A stretch of DNA of 64,000 nucleotides, from NCBI GenBank assembly GCA_016712315.1, contig JADJRG010000015.1, forward strand, positions 62,001 through 126,000. Reading direction: 5' to 3'. Numbering within the stretch: the first letter of the stretch is position 1; every line of letters begins with the position of its first letter. The notes under the pieces were generated by a model, which was not told where the DNA came from, ran no database searches, and saw nothing but the letters and a program-made list of their open reading frames with translations. Both the position numbers and the translations under genes were made by a program. Positions 1 through 9,780 of the stretch are shown one piece after another. This DNA is from Nannocystis sp. Lineage in GTDB: Bacteria > Myxococcota_A > Polyangia > Nannocystales > Nannocystaceae.

Positions 1-3000
1 CCGCGCCTGGATCGCGGCGTAGAAGTAGGCGCCGCCGCGGATCATGAGCAGGTCCGGCTTATGGGGCGAGACAGTCAGCTCGTAGGCGTTGCCGTCCGTA
101 TCATAGAGCCCGAAGGGGCTCACGGTGTGTGGATATGACCCCGCGGGGTCGGGGCCGTATGCGTCGGGGACCTTCCCGTAGGTCTCGTCGAAATTGGCGT
201 CGCTCGGGCGCAGTCGGTCGCCGCTGGCGAAGAGCCGCCCGTCGGCGCCACGCGCGGCGCGCTCCCACTCGTGCTCATTGCAATAGCGGGCCCCGGGGAC
301 CCGCCCCGAGCTGTCGAGCCAGGCGAGGTACTGCGCCGCCTCGACCTCGGCGATCCCGGTCACGGGCAGGCGCTCCCAGGCGACCTGGGCCCGCTGCGTG
401 CGACCCTGATAGACGAGCGGCGCGCCCCGATCGAGGACGTACTCGTTGGCCCCCAGGGTGAGGTGAAGGCGCCACTCCCCGCCCTCGCGCTCCTCTAGGT
501 GCATCGGTCCCTGGGCGCCGGCCGCGGCGAGCTGGGCCCGCTGCTCAGGGGTTCGGGTCGCCAGGAACTCCAGGTAATCGGCGTACGTGACCTCTTTGCG
601 GGCGATGAGGTAGGCCCCGGTCTCCACCACATGGATCGGCTCCGCGCGGAGGAAGCTGCGCATCGACTCGGCGTCGCGCGAGCCGTACAAGAACCGCCCC
701 GCCGGGACGTAGACGAAGCCCTCGGGGACGGCGCCCGCGGGCGGGACTTCGACCTCGATCGCCAGCGATTCACCGCGATCGAGCGCGACCGGATATGCGA
801 CGAGCACCCCGCCGGGGAGCTCCAAACGCAGCAGATAGGAGCCGCGCTCCAGGGAATAGGGGGCGATCGGCGTGCTGCCCAGCGTCATCCGCGAGCCGGG
901 GCGCAGGCGGCCGCCTTCCTCGATATAGCGCTCGAGGGTGACGCGGGCGCCCGACGGCTCGCTCCGTAGCTCGAGCTGGCCGGGCGCGTCCCAGCGCGCC
1001 ATGGACGCGTCGCTGGGGTCGTGGCGGCGGATCCTGTCGACATGATCTTGCACGGTGAGCTCGTCGCGACCGACCTGCTCGGCGATCAAGGCGCGCTGCC
1101 ACAGGGCGCGCAGCAGCCGCGCGCGCACGTCGTCGCGCCCGCCGTCGAGGTTAAGCGCCACCTCGAGCTGCTGGGCCGCCTGGGCGAGGCCGCGCTCGAT
1201 CTCGGGGATCGCGGCGACGTGGCGGGCCCACAGCGCCTCTCCCTCGTCGCTGCGGCCGGCGTCGAAGGCTCGGTAGGCGTCGGCGCGCAGGCGCTCGGCC
1301 GCGGCGTAGCTCGCGTCGGCGGCCGCCTGAGCGGCGCTCGCGAGCGCGACGTGGGCGTCGACTCGGTCGCGCAGATCGAGCTGTCCCTTGAGCCAGACAG
1401 CGCCGTACGTCAGCAGGACGACCAGCGGCAGGGCGGCCGCCGCGGCGCGCCGCAGCAGGCGGCTCCGGGCCGCGGCGCGCGCGCAGGCGGCGATGAAGTC
1501 GCGCTCGCGGGGGCGCAGGCTCGCGGGATCGAGCGCGAGGATCTCTTGCAAGGGCGCGCCGGTGTACACGCCCTCGCGACCGCGGCCGAGGCGCTCCCAG
1601 TCGGCGACGGCGAGCTCGAGGCGATGGCGCACAGCTCGGCTCTCGCGCTCCTCGTCGAGCCAGCCGGAGAGGGTGGCCCAGCCGCCGATCAGCGCCTCAT
1701 GGGCGATCTCGAAGACGGGCTGGTCGGCGAGCTCGCGGGCGACGACCAGGCGCGCGCGGATCAACGCTTGGAGGGCGGCGGCGGCGGCGGCGGAGCCGGC
1801 GACCAGCTCCTCCTCGCTGCGCACGGCGCGGGTGTCCTCGACGCTGACGAGGCGCATCAGGACGCGGCGCGCGGCGAGGCGCTGCTCGGGGATCAGCTCG
1901 GCGAGGGCGGCGTCGCCGTGGCGGGCGAGGGCCCCGCTGACGCCGCCGATCTTCGCCAGCTCGGCGGCGGAGATGACGGGCGCGGCCGGGTCGCGGAGCT
2001 CCCACAGCTCCGCGAGGGCGAACTGGAGCAGCGGCAGGCCGCCGTGCGAGCCGGCTCGGATCAGCTCGTCGATGAGCGCCTCGGACTCGAAGCCGACGCC
2101 CTTGATGCGGGCGGGGCCGACGATCGCCTCACGCGCGCCCTCGGGTGAGAGCGGGCGGAGGATGTAGATCGCCCGCGCGATGTCGTCGCCGACGCCGGGG
2201 ATCTGGGCGACCCTGGTGAGGAAGTCGCCGCGGACCGTCACGAGCACCCGCAGGCCGGGCAAGCCGGAGGTGAGGCGGGCCAGCAGCGGGCCGACGATCG
2301 CCACCTCCGCGGGCGCGGCCAGGGTCGCCAGCTCCTCGAACTGGTCGATGATCAAGAGGCGGCCCTGGCCGTCGCCGAGCTGCCTGCGCACGGCGCGGGC
2401 CAGCGTGTCGCCGCCGCCGACGACGAGCGCGCTCGTCGTCTCCTCATCGAGCGCGAAGAGCCCAGCCAGGGCGCTGATGAAGGTCGGCAGCGGGTAGCGC
2501 CCCGGGGTGATGGTGGCGGTGGCCCATTGGCGGTTGGGGTCGAGCTCGTCGACCAGCGGGGCGACGCCCGCCTTGCACAGCGAGGACTTGCCGACGCCGG
2601 AGTCGCCAGCGACGACGACGAGCGCGTCGCCGCGGAGGCGCCCCAGCACCGCCCGGATCTCGAGGGCGCGGCCGAAGAAGAGCGCGCGGTGCCTGGACTC
2701 GAAGGATTGCAGGCCGCGGTAAGGGTTGCCGTCGGGGATCTGCGGCGCGCGGCCGAGCGGGAGCAGCGCCTCGAGCGCGGCGAGGAGGTCCTCGCCGGAG
2801 GCGTAGCGGTCGAAGGGGTCGCGACGGAGGCAGCGGTCGATGATCGAGGCGAGGCGAGGGTCGCAGCCGGGCTCGCACGTGAGGAGCGGCGGCGGGTCCT
2901 GATCCTGGATGAGCGTGGCGAACTCGACGATCGAGTGCGCCTCGGTCGGCGGGTGGCCGGTGATGAGGATGTAGAGCAGCACGCCCAGGGCGTAGACGTC

Positions 3001-3807
3001 GGAGCGGCGGGTGGCCGGCTCGGCGCGCCACAGCTCGGGCGCCATGTAATTCGGGGTGCCGAGGAGCGCGCCGAAGTGCGTCAGCTCGGCGCTCCGCTCG
3101 GGTACAGGCGCGGCTGACGGCGGCGCCGAGAGCGTGTCCGACATGGACGACGAGAGGATCGCGGCGGAGATCAGCCGCTGCGAGCTCGTCGGCGCGCGGA
3201 AGGACTCGTCGTCCGCGGCGACGACGGGCGCGCTGCGATGCAGGGCTCGGTCTGCGGCCTCGTGCGCCTCGTTCAGCGGCGGCAGCGGGCGCCGCGCTGA
3301 GTCGGCGGCCGGCCCGTCGATCAGCTTGGCGAGGCCGAAGTCGAGGAGCTTGACCTCGCCGGAGTCGGTGAGCAGGACGTTCGCGAGCTTGATGTCGCGG
3401 TGCAGCACGCCCTGGCGGTGGGCCGCCGCGAGGCCGCGAGCGACGCCGAGGCCGATCTCTTGGGCCTTCCGCCAGGGCATCGGCGAGGGCAGGTCGTTGA
3501 GGCTCGTGCCGCGGATGTACTCGGTGATCAGGTAGGGGTAGCCGTCCAGCTCGCCGACGCGGTGCACGGTGACGACGTTCGGGTGCTGCAAGCGGGCGAC
3601 GGCGCGGGCCTCGACGAAGAAGCGCTCGCGGTCGTCGGCCTCGTCGACGCTCCTCATGAACTTGATCGCGACGGCGCGATCGAGCACGGCGTCGTGCGCG
3701 AGGTAGACGCGGCCCATGCTGCCCTGGCCGAGCAGGCGGACGATCCGGTACTCGTCGAACTCTGGCGGCGGCGCCCAAGCGCGGCTGTCCGGGGCGGCGG
3801 GCGTCAT
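1..3807 (-). CDS. Ser/Thr protein kinase - nSTAND1-type NTPase - PEGA - formylglycine-generating-enzyme-like fusion (3' end outside window)
   Basis: The frame stays open from the ATG at 3807 to the window edge (1269 codons), so the C-terminus is missing. Domains in order: a kinase at about residues 18-290, with glycine loop LGQGSMG, lysine in VAIKFM, catalytic loop HRDIKLAN, DFGLAK and GTPNYMAPE; then NPYRGLQSFE...LFFGR, the usual entry to an nSTAND1 NTPase, with Walker A GDSGVGKSS near 402 and Walker B LLIIDQFEE near 482; a membrane segment near 790-805; a PEGA-like segment near 940-1010; and an FGE/sulfatase-modifying-type domain from about 1020 (PEGFVYVPAGRFLYGS ... ITARKEV-like strand ... 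RGGAYFYAAIQAR at the edge). GGAGG lies 4 bases before the ATG. Kinase and NTPase would be cytoplasmic and the C-terminal domains probably outside the inner membrane. The kinase assignment is secure. Whether the FGE-like domain is catalytic or only a binding module cannot be judged. Confidence 0.93.
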   Translation of the reverse strand, partial: MTPAAPDSRAWAPPPEFDEYRIVRLLGQGSMGRVYLAHDAVLDRAVAIKFMRSVDEADDRERFFVEARAVARLQHPNVVTVHRVGELDGYPYLITEYIRGTSLNDLPSPMPWRKAQEIGLGVARGLAAAHRQGVLHRDIKLANVLLTDSGEVKLLDFGLAKLIDGPAADSARRPLPPLNEAHEAADRALHRSAPVVAADDESFRAPTSSQRLISAAILSSSMSDTLSAPPSAAPVPERSAELTHFGALLGTPNYMAPELWRAEPATRRSDVYALGVLLYILITGHPPTEAHSIVEFATLIQDQDPPPLLTCEPGCDPRLASIIDRCLRRDPFDRYASGEDLLAALEALLPLGRAPQIPDGNPYRGLQSFESRHRALFFGRALEIRAVLGRLRGDALVVVAGDSGVGKSSLCKAGVAPLVDELDPNRQWATATITPGRYPLPTFISALAGLFALDEETTSALVVGGGDTLARAVRRQLGDGQGRLLIIDQFEELATLAAPAEVAIVGPLLARLTSGLPGLRVLVTVRGDFLTRVAQIPGVGDDIARAIYILRPLSPEGAREAIVGPARIKGVGFESEALIDELIRAGSHGGLPLLQFALAELWELRDPAAPVISAAELAKIGGVSGALARHGDAALAELIPEQRLAARRVLMRLVSVEDTRAVRSEEELVAGSAAAAAALQALIRARLVVARELADQPVFEIAHEALIGGWATLSGWLDEERESRAVRHRLELAVADWERLGRGREGVYTGAPLQEILALDPASLRPRERDFIAACARAAARSRLLRRAAAAALPLVVLLTYGAVWLKGQLDLRDRVDAHVALASAAQAAADASYAAAERLRADAYRAFDAGRSDEGEALWARHVAAIPEIERGLAQAAQQLEVALNLDGGRDDVRARLLRALWQRALIAEQVGRDELTVQDHVDRIRRHDPSDASMARWDAPGQLELRSEPSGARVTLERYIEEGGRLRPGSRMTLGSTPIAPYSLERGSYLLRLELPGGVLVAYPVALDRGESLAIEVEVPPAGAVPEGFVYVPAGRFLYGSRDAESMRSFLRAEPIHVVETGAYLIARKEVTYADYLEFLATRTPEQRAQLAAAGAQGPMHLEEREGGEWRLHLTLGANEYVLDRGAPLVYQGRTQRAQVAWERLPVTGIAEVEAAQYLAWLDSSGRVPGARYCNEHEWERAARGADGRLFASGDRLRPSDANFDETYGKVPDAYGPDPAGSYPHTVSPFGLYDTDGNAYELTVSPHKPDLLMIRGGAYFYAAIQAR

Positions 3808-4026
3808 CGCCTCCAGGGTGCCACGGGCCTCGCCTGGGCGACAAGACGGCGACGTGGGCTCAGGCGAGCGGCGCGAGCGGGCGCTCGAGCGCGGCGAGGT
3901 GCCAGCGGTTGAACGCGGTCGAGAGGCTCTCTCGTCGCGAGTACGGGCCGGGGGCGTCGCGGCTCGACGTGACGCCGCTCTCTTGTCATCTCCCGATCGA
4001 CCGGCCATCATCCCGCTCGGCCGTCT

Positions 4027-6570
4027 ATGGTCACGCCTTCGGCAGCCTCCACCGTAGCAGCCGATGAGCGCGGCGATGAGCGCCGCCTCGGCGATCTCGA
4101 GGAGCTCGCGCCGAACCGCCGGCTCGGCCGCTACACCCTGCTGGAGCTGCTCGGTCGCGGCGGTATGGGGGTGGTCTACGCCGCCTACGATGAGGAGCTC
4201 GATCGCAAGGTCGCGATCAAATTCCTGCTGCACGCGGGCGTCGATCCCCAGCTCCGCGCGTCGCTGCTCGGCGAAGCGAAGGCGCTGGCGCAGCTCGCTC
4301 ACCCTCACGTCATCCACGTGTATGAGGTCGGTGAGGCCGGCGAGCGGGTCTTCATCGCGATGGAGTACGTGCGCGGGCAGACGCTGCGGCGATGGTTGAG
4401 CGAGCCGCGCCCTTGGCCGCAGATCGTCGAGCTCTTCCTGCAAGCCGGGCGCGGGCTCGCGGCGGCCCACCAAGCGGGGCTCGTCCACTGCGATTTCAAG
4501 CCGGATAACGCGCTGGTCGGCCACGACGGTCGACTTCGGGTCCTCGACTTCGGCCTCGCCCGCCGTCAGGCTCCGTCATCGCCGGACGATCCGGCCGCGT
4601 CGCCGCCGCGAGGGGGCACCCCGGGCTATATGCCGCCGGAGCAGGTGGAGCAGCGCGCTATCGACGCCCGCTCGGATCAATTCAGCTTCTGCGTCGCCCT
4701 CTTCGAGGCCCTGCACGGGCAGCGCCCCTTCGCCGGCGAGACGGCGATCGAGATGATGCTCGCGGTGCTCGACGGCGAGGTCCGCGGCGCGCCGGGTGAG
4801 GCCAAGATCCCGGCGCGTCTACGCCGAGCGATCCGCAAGGGCCTCGCGCGCGAGCCCGACGCCCGCTTCCCCACCATGGAGGCGCTGCTCGCCGAGCTGA
4901 GCGAGACCCTGCCGCGCCCCCGCGGCGCGTGGCTGCGGATCGCCGGGCTCTCGGCCGCGCTCACCTCGCTCACCTGGGCGGTCTTCCTGCGCAGCGACGA
5001 TCGACCAGCCGCCTGCTCCGCGGAGATCGCCGCGGAGGTCGACGCGCTGTGGGGCGCGCGGCCAAGGGCGGCCGCCGAGCGCGCCTTCCTCGCCACCGGC
5101 TTGCCCTACGCGGCCGATAGCCTCGCCCGGGTGAACACGCTGCTCGACGCTCAGGTCGCCACCTGGGCCGCGCTGCGCCAGCGCACCTGCGAGCTCACCG
5201 ACGCCAAGGCGCCTGAGCAGCTTAGCGCCCGCTGCCTCGACCGTCACCGCCGCGCCCTGAGCGCGTGGATCGGCGTGCTCGGCGAGGCCGACGCGACCGT
5301 CGTCGAGCAGGCGGTGGCGGCCACCGCCGAGCTGCCCGATCCTGAGCCCTGCGTCGATCCGCTCGCCTTGCTCACCGAGGAGGCCCCTGAGCTCGATCCG
5401 GCCCGCGCGGCGGCGATCCACGCGATCGACGATCTGCTCGCTCAAGCGCGCGCGCTGGGGCTCGCCGGCCAATACGAGCGCGCCCTCGCGCCCGCCCTCG
5501 ACGCGCAAAAACGCGCCCAGCAGCTCCAGCTCCGGCGCCCTTGGGCGGCCGCGTCGCTGCAGATCGGGCTCTTACAGGAGCACACCGGCGACGGGGCGCA
5601 CGCGGCCGACAGCCTCGCCGACGCCTTCTTCATGGCTGAAGCCGCCGCTCACCGCGTCACCCGAGCGGAGGCCGCGGTCCACCTCGTGTATGTCACGGGC
5701 GCTCCGGCCCGCAGCCCCCGCGAGGACGCCCTTTGGGCCCGCCTGGCGGAGTCGGCGGCGGTCGGCCTCGGTGAGGGCGCCCTCGACCTGCGCGCCTCGC
5801 TGCTCCAGCACCGCAGCCGCGCGGCGCTGGCTCGTGGCGATTACGAGGCCGCCGGCGGGGACCTGGGGCGCGCGCTGGTCTTGGAGCGCGAGCGCCTCGG
5901 CGCTGAGCACCCGGCGCTCGCCGCGATCCACGAGCAGCTCGCGGAGGCGATGCGCCTCGCGGGTCGCGACGAGGAGGCGCTCGTCCACGCGGAGCGGTCG
6001 ATCGTCGTCGCTGAAACGACCCTCGGCCCCGACCACCCGAGCACCGCCCGGCGGCTCCTCAGCCGCGCGCAGATCCACGAGCACCGCGGCGACCTCGAGG
6101 CGGCCCTCCGCGACGATCTCGAGGTGATCGAGCGCTGGCGACAGGCCTACGGTGAGCACCCGCGGTTGATCTGGCCGTTGACCTGCGCCGGTCGGGTGCT
6201 CCGCAAGGCAGGGCGGCTCGATGAGGCCATGCCGCACTACACACGAGCCCTCATGATCGCCGAGCGCGCCTATGGCCCGACCCACCCGGAGGTCGCGCGG
6301 GCCCTCATCGAGCGCGGCGACCTGCTGCGCGCGCGAGGCCGCGGCGAGGAGGCGCTCGCGGAGCACCGGCGCGCCCTCGCGGTCCTCAGCGGCGGCGCCG
6401 CCGACGGCGAGCTGTGGCTGGAGCTCGGTGAGGCGCTGCTCGCCGATGGGGCGGCCACCGCCGCGCTCGACGCGCTGGGGCGCGCCGAGCAGCTCGCCCC
6501 AGGAGGCCCCTCCGACCTGCGCTCGCGCGCCAGCGCGGCCGTCGCTCGCGCGCAGAGCGTCGCGGAGTAG
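4027..6570 (+). CDS. Ser/Thr protein kinase with C-terminal TPR repeats
   Basis: 847 residues. The kinase domain covers about residues 35-290: glycine loop LLGRGGMGVVY, lysine in KVAIKFL, catalytic loop HCDFKPDN, DFGLAR, and GTPGYMPPEQ in place of the canonical APE. The Cys before the catalytic Asp makes it a non-RD kinase, a variant seen in other myxobacterial kinases and usually read as not needing activation-loop phosphorylation. A hydrophobic segment at about 308-323 follows. The remaining 500 residues are Ala/Leu/Glu-rich helices with TPR-like spacing (for example ...GDYEAAGGDLGRALVLERERLG..., HPALAAIHEQLAEAMRLAGR), suited to protein binding. It is divergent from the kinase ending at 3807, with about 220 bases between. 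No alternative in-frame start lies upstream of the kinase fold. It is probably an inner-membrane signalling kinase; its substrate is unknown. Confidence 0.95.
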   Translation: MVTPSAASTVAADERGDERRLGDLEELAPNRRLGRYTLLELLGRGGMGVVYAAYDEELDRKVAIKFLLHAGVDPQLRASLLGEAKALAQLAHPHVIHVYEVGEAGERVFIAMEYVRGQTLRRWLSEPRPWPQIVELFLQAGRGLAAAHQAGLVHCDFKPDNALVGHDGRLRVLDFGLARRQAPSSPDDPAASPPRGGTPGYMPPEQVEQRAIDARSDQFSFCVALFEALHGQRPFAGETAIEMMLAVLDGEVRGAPGEAKIPARLRRAIRKGLAREPDARFPTMEALLAELSETLPRPRGAWLRIAGLSAALTSLTWAVFLRSDDRPAACSAEIAAEVDALWGARPRAAAERAFLATGLPYAADSLARVNTLLDAQVATWAALRQRTCELTDAKAPEQLSARCLDRHRRALSAWIGVLGEADATVVEQAVAATAELPDPEPCVDPLALLTEEAPELDPARAAAIHAIDDLLAQARALGLAGQYERALAPALDAQKRAQQLQLRRPWAAASLQIGLLQEHTGDGAHAADSLADAFFMAEAAAHRVTRAEAAVHLVYVTGAPARSPREDALWARLAESAAVGLGEGALDLRASLLQHRSRAALARGDYEAAGGDLGRALVLERERLGAEHPALAAIHEQLAEAMRLAGRDEEALVHAERSIVVAETTLGPDHPSTARRLLSRAQIHEHRGDLEAALRDDLEVIERWRQAYGEHPRLIWPLTCAGRVLRKAGRLDEAMPHYTRALMIAERAYGPTHPEVARALIERGDLLRARGRGEEALAEHRRALAVLSGGAADGELWLELGEALLADGAATAALDALGRAEQLAPGGPSDLRSRASAAVARAQSVAE

Positions 6571-6594
6571 GGCCGGCCGCGGGCGCTCGTCGGT

Positions 6595-8253
6595 TCACTT
6601 GCAGGCGCCGTCGAGCTCGTGGGCGCCGACGCTCCACGGCTTGGTGCGAGCGGCCGCGTCGCGGTCGAGGGTGAAGAGGTTGGTGAGCTCGAGGCCGCCG
6701 AGGCTGAGGTCGCAGAAGGTGTCGCCGCCGCCCTTGAGGCGGAAGTCGCCGCCGTTTTGGTTGACGAAGGTGGGGACGAGCTTGATGTTGCCCGAGGCCA
6801 TCGCCCCGCCGCTCTTGAGCGAGGTCTCCATGGGGATCATCTCGGTGTGGCTCTTGCCGTCCCAGCCGGTGCGGGCGGCGTAGTAGGTGCAGCTCAGGTC
6901 GTTGTTCTTGACCGAGGCGAGCTTGGTCGAGGGGCCGCCCTCGTAGAGGCAGGTGCCGACGGCGGTGATGATGTTGTTCTCGACGCGGGCGGCGCTGAGC
7001 GAGCTGGTGGCGAAGATCCCGTAGCCGAGGTTGTTCTCGCTGAGGATGGTGTTGTTGGCGATCACCGGCGCGCTGAGGTTGAGGTAGATCGCGAAGAGAT
7101 CGCTGGTGCCGGCGCCGCCGTTGATGACGTTGTTGTAGAGCGCTGCGGTGCTCGAGACGAGATAGACGCCGTAGGTCTGCGAGGCGCCGCCGCCGCCGTC
7201 GATGTAGTTGCCGTCAAAGACGCCCTCGCACTTGTTGGTGCAGAAGACGCCGTAGCCGCGGGTGAGCTGGGCGGCGTCGCCGGCCTCGATCCAGTTGTAG
7301 GTGAACACCGCCTTGCTGTCCTGCATCGACACGCCGTAGGAGGTCAGGCTCGGGGCCTTGCCGCCGAGGATCTTGTTGCGCGTGAAGGTCGGCGAGGAGG
7401 CGTTGACCCGGACGGCGGCGGCGTGGGTGCCCGTGCCGCCTTGGATCGTGAAGCCCTCGACGACGGTGTCAGGGCCGACGCCGCTGCCGCCGTCGACGGC
7501 GCGGTTGGGCTCGATGTTGGCGCCGGCGCTGGCGCTCTTGTCGACGATGACCGAGGCGTAGAGGTTGATGTCCCGCTTCTCCCAGTCGTCGGCCTTGTAG
7601 CCGCCGTAGAGGGAGACGCCGTCGACGAGGGTGATGTACTTGTTGTTCTGATAGTCGACCTCGTAGGTGCCCTGCGCGACGTGCACGGCGCCGTCCGGGA
7701 GCTCGGCGGCGGCGGCGATGCCGGCCTGGATCGTGCGCTTGGGGGCGGCGGCGGTGCCAGGGTTGGAGTCGAGGCCGAGGGAGGCGTGCACGAAGATCGC
7801 GCCGTCGGGGAATTGCTCGCCGGTGGTGTTGTCGGTGTCTGAGTCGGTGTCGGTGTCGGTGTCGGTGCCCGCGTCGGTGGTGGCGTCGGTGGTGGTCGCG
7901 TCGGTGTCGGTGCCCGCGTCCGAGTCGGTGGCGTCGCTGGTGGCGTCGGTGTCGCTGCCCGCGTCCGTGGCGTCGGTGCCGGCGGTGTCGCTGGCGCTGT
8001 CGATCGCTTCGGTGTCGGTCGCGCCGGTGTCGCTATCGGTCGCGCTGTCGCTCTCGCTGGCGCCGCTGGCGGAGGCGGAGGCGGAGGCAGAGGCAGAGGC
8101 GGACGGGTCGAGCGTGCTGAGGCCCAGCGAGCCGCCGGCGGAGGCGCTGGTGATCGCGGTGGCGCTGAAGTTCGAGGTGCCCTCGGCCTCAGGTTCGGCG
8201 CAGCCAGCGAGCAGGAGCAGGGGGGTCGTGAGGAGCGAGCAGGTGCGGGTCAT
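6595..8253 (-). CDS. Lipoprotein with DUF1565 / right-handed beta-helix domain
   Basis: 552 residues from the ATG at 8253, chosen because it begins directly with a lipoprotein signal peptide (MTRTCSLLTTPLLLLAGC, lipobox LLAG/C). Residues about 30-155 are almost only Ser, Thr, Asp and Ala (see the repeat at 7817-8110), an extended linker that would hold the domain away from the membrane. The C-terminal 370 residues begin with GAIFVHASLGLDSNPGT and GTIQ-type strands typical of DUF1565. They continue with parallel beta-helix rungs rich in Asn and Gly (NNVINGGAGTSD, NNTILSENNLGYGIF). Such domains often bind or cleave polysaccharides, but no catalytic residues can be assigned here. It is convergent with the TPR kinase, 24 bases away. 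Confidence 0.88.
   Translation of the reverse strand: MTRTCSLLTTPLLLLAGCAEPEAEGTSNFSATAITSASAGGSLGLSTLDPSASASASASASASGASESDSATDSDTGATDTEAIDSASDTAGTDATDAGSDTDATSDATDSDAGTDTDATTTDATTDAGTDTDTDTDSDTDNTTGEQFPDGAIFVHASLGLDSNPGTAAAPKRTIQAGIAAAAELPDGAVHVAQGTYEVDYQNNKYITLVDGVSLYGGYKADDWEKRDINLYASVIVDKSASAGANIEPNRAVDGGSGVGPDTVVEGFTIQGGTGTHAAAVRVNASSPTFTRNKILGGKAPSLTSYGVSMQDSKAVFTYNWIEAGDAAQLTRGYGVFCTNKCEGVFDGNYIDGGGGASQTYGVYLVSSTAALYNNVINGGAGTSDLFAIYLNLSAPVIANNTILSENNLGYGIFATSSLSAARVENNIITAVGTCLYEGGPSTKLASVKNNDLSCTYYAARTGWDGKSHTEMIPMETSLKSGGAMASGNIKLVPTFVNQNGGDFRLKGGGDTFCDLSLGGLELTNLFTLDRDAAARTKPWSVGAHELDGACK
7817..8110. repeat. Low-complexity (GTCGGT)n-rich tract encoding a D/S/T/A linker
   Basis: Degenerate hexamer and trimer repeats on the + strand, including four perfect tandem GTCGGT copies at 7843-7866 and a run of GAGGCG/GAGGCA units near 8070-8100. 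They lie inside the lipoprotein linker and encode Asp-Ser/Thr-Asp and Ser-Ala repeats on the minus strand. Similar shorter GTCGGT tracts occur in the linkers near 14085-14110, 20315-20345 and 28255-28280. Confidence 0.85.
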
Positions 8254-8406
8254 GGCGTTTGTGGGGGCGCGAAGGCGCGCAGGCCGGGCTTGTACGTCGA
8301 TCTGCGGGCGTTCGCAAGCGCGCAGGACGAACTCGCGCATTTCGACCTAGAGGCCGCGCTGCACGCGCTTCTGGCGCTGTTAGCGGCCAGGCGCGCAGGC
8401 GCGCGC

Positions 8407-9771
8407 TCACGCGGGCGGGGCAGCGCAGGGGAGCCAGAAGGTGAAGGTGGCGCCGCGGCCAGGCTCGCTGGTGACGGCGACGCCGCCGCCCATGAGGTGG
8501 AGAAGCTGGTCGGTGATGGTCAGGCCGAGGCCAGTGCCGCCGTACTTGCGGGTGGTGGAGGCGTCGGCCTGGGTGAAGGCGTCGAAGATCCGGGCGATCT
8601 GCTCGGGGGTGATGCCGATGCCGGTGTCCTCGACGGCGAAGCAGCAGCGGGGGCCCTCCGGGTGCTGGGGCTCGGCCCAGATCCGGAGGGTGATCCGGCC
8701 GTCGTGGGTGAACTTGTTGGCGTTGCCGAGCAAGTTGATGAGCACGCGGCGGAGCGCGGGGGCGTCGGCGATGAGGGGCGGCAGGTCGTCGGCGCGCTCG
8801 ATCTGGAAGCGGTTGCGGCTGCGCTGCTGGAGCGGGCGTAGAGTCACCTCGACGCTGTCGAGGAGCGTTCGGAGGTCGATAGGCTCGGGCTGGAGCTCGA
8901 GCTTGCCGGCCTCGATCTTGGAGAGGTCAAGGATGTCTTCGATGAGGCCGAGCAGGTGGGTGGCGGCGAGGTGGATCCGGGCGACGTCGTCGGCGGAGCT
9001 GCTCTGCGCGGCCACGAGATCCTCCTGGGCGAGCTCGGCGTAGCCGAGGATCGCGTTGAGCGGGGTGCGGAGCTCGTGGCTCATCGTCGCGAGGAAGGTG
9101 CTCTTCGCCTCGGTCGCGACGAGGGCTCGGTCGCGGGCGAGGCTCAAGGCGACGCCGCGGCGCTCGAGCTCGTCGTGGCTGGCTTGGAGGGCGGCGAGGG
9201 TCGCGGCGAGGGCGTCTTGGGCGCGTTGGCGCTCCTCGCGGTCGAGGACCTGGCGGTAGACGACGCCGGTGAGGCGGCAGAGGAAGCCGAGCACGGCGAC
9301 GTGCTCCTCGTTGAAGGCGTTCGGGCGGGCAGAGGCGAGGCCGAAGGAGCCGAGCGCTTGATCCTGAAAGGTGATCGGCATGAAGAGGCGCGAGCGGACG
9401 TGGAAGCTGCGCTTGACGCTGCTGGTTTGCAGCGCAGGGTCGGCGTCCGTGTCGGGGACGTGGAAGGTGATCTGCTCGCGGAAGACGCGGCCTGGGTGGC
9501 GATCCCAGGCGGTGCGCTCGGCCTCGGCGGCCTCGTCCTCGGTGAAGCCGACGGCGATCTGGAGGCGCAGGCGCTGCTGCTGGAAGTCCCAGAGGTAGAG
9601 GCCTGTGTACTCGACGCGGACGATCAGCTCGAGCGCCTGCTCGACCTGGACGGCGAGGCCGCGCAGGTCGGTGACAGAGGCGAAGCCGGACGCGAGCGCC
9701 GAGAGCTTGTCGATCAGCTCGACGACGCTCGGGGCGGGCGCGTCCGCGGGTTCGGCGTCGGCTCGCGACAT
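8407..9771 (-). CDS. Sensor histidine kinase, GAF - HisKA - HATPase
   Basis: 454 residues, no membrane segment. A GAF-type sensor covers about residues 25-180. A coiled coil follows (RQVLDREERQRAQDALAATLAALQ), then the HisKA box ATMSHELRTPLNAILGYAEL with the phospho-acceptor His near 232. The HATPase domain has the N box LINLLGNANKF, DTGIGI, the F box FDAFTQAD and the GTGLGL lid. There is no receiver domain, so it needs a separate response regulator, none of which is in the window. It starts 9 bases after the stop of the HbpS/GlcG-like gene at 9781-10215 and is probably co-transcribed with it, which suggests that protein supplies or modulates the signal. The fold assignment is firm; the signal is inferred from the neighbour only. 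Confidence 0.94.
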   Translation of the reverse strand: MSRADAEPADAPAPSVVELIDKLSALASGFASVTDLRGLAVQVEQALELIVRVEYTGLYLWDFQQQRLRLQIAVGFTEDEAAEAERTAWDRHPGRVFREQITFHVPDTDADPALQTSSVKRSFHVRSRLFMPITFQDQALGSFGLASARPNAFNEEHVAVLGFLCRLTGVVYRQVLDREERQRAQDALAATLAALQASHDELERRGVALSLARDRALVATEAKSTFLATMSHELRTPLNAILGYAELAQEDLVAAQSSSADDVARIHLAATHLLGLIEDILDLSKIEAGKLELQPEPIDLRTLLDSVEVTLRPLQQRSRNRFQIERADDLPPLIADAPALRRVLINLLGNANKFTHDGRITLRIWAEPQHPEGPRCCFAVEDTGIGITPEQIARIFDAFTQADASTTRKYGGTGLGLTITDQLLHLMGGGVAVTSEPGRGATFTFWLPCAAPPA

Positions 9772-9780
9772 CGTTGCTGA

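Noticed and set aside
1021..2148. 375-codon plus-strand frame
   Set aside because: It is the codon-aligned complement of the kinase-STAND gene, whose Walker motifs and kinase loops are clear on the minus strand.
2444..3844. 466-codon minus-strand frame over the kinase
   Set aside because: It is a shifted frame of the kinase gene; the in-frame translation from 3807 gives HRDIKLAN, DFGLAK and Walker A, this one does not.
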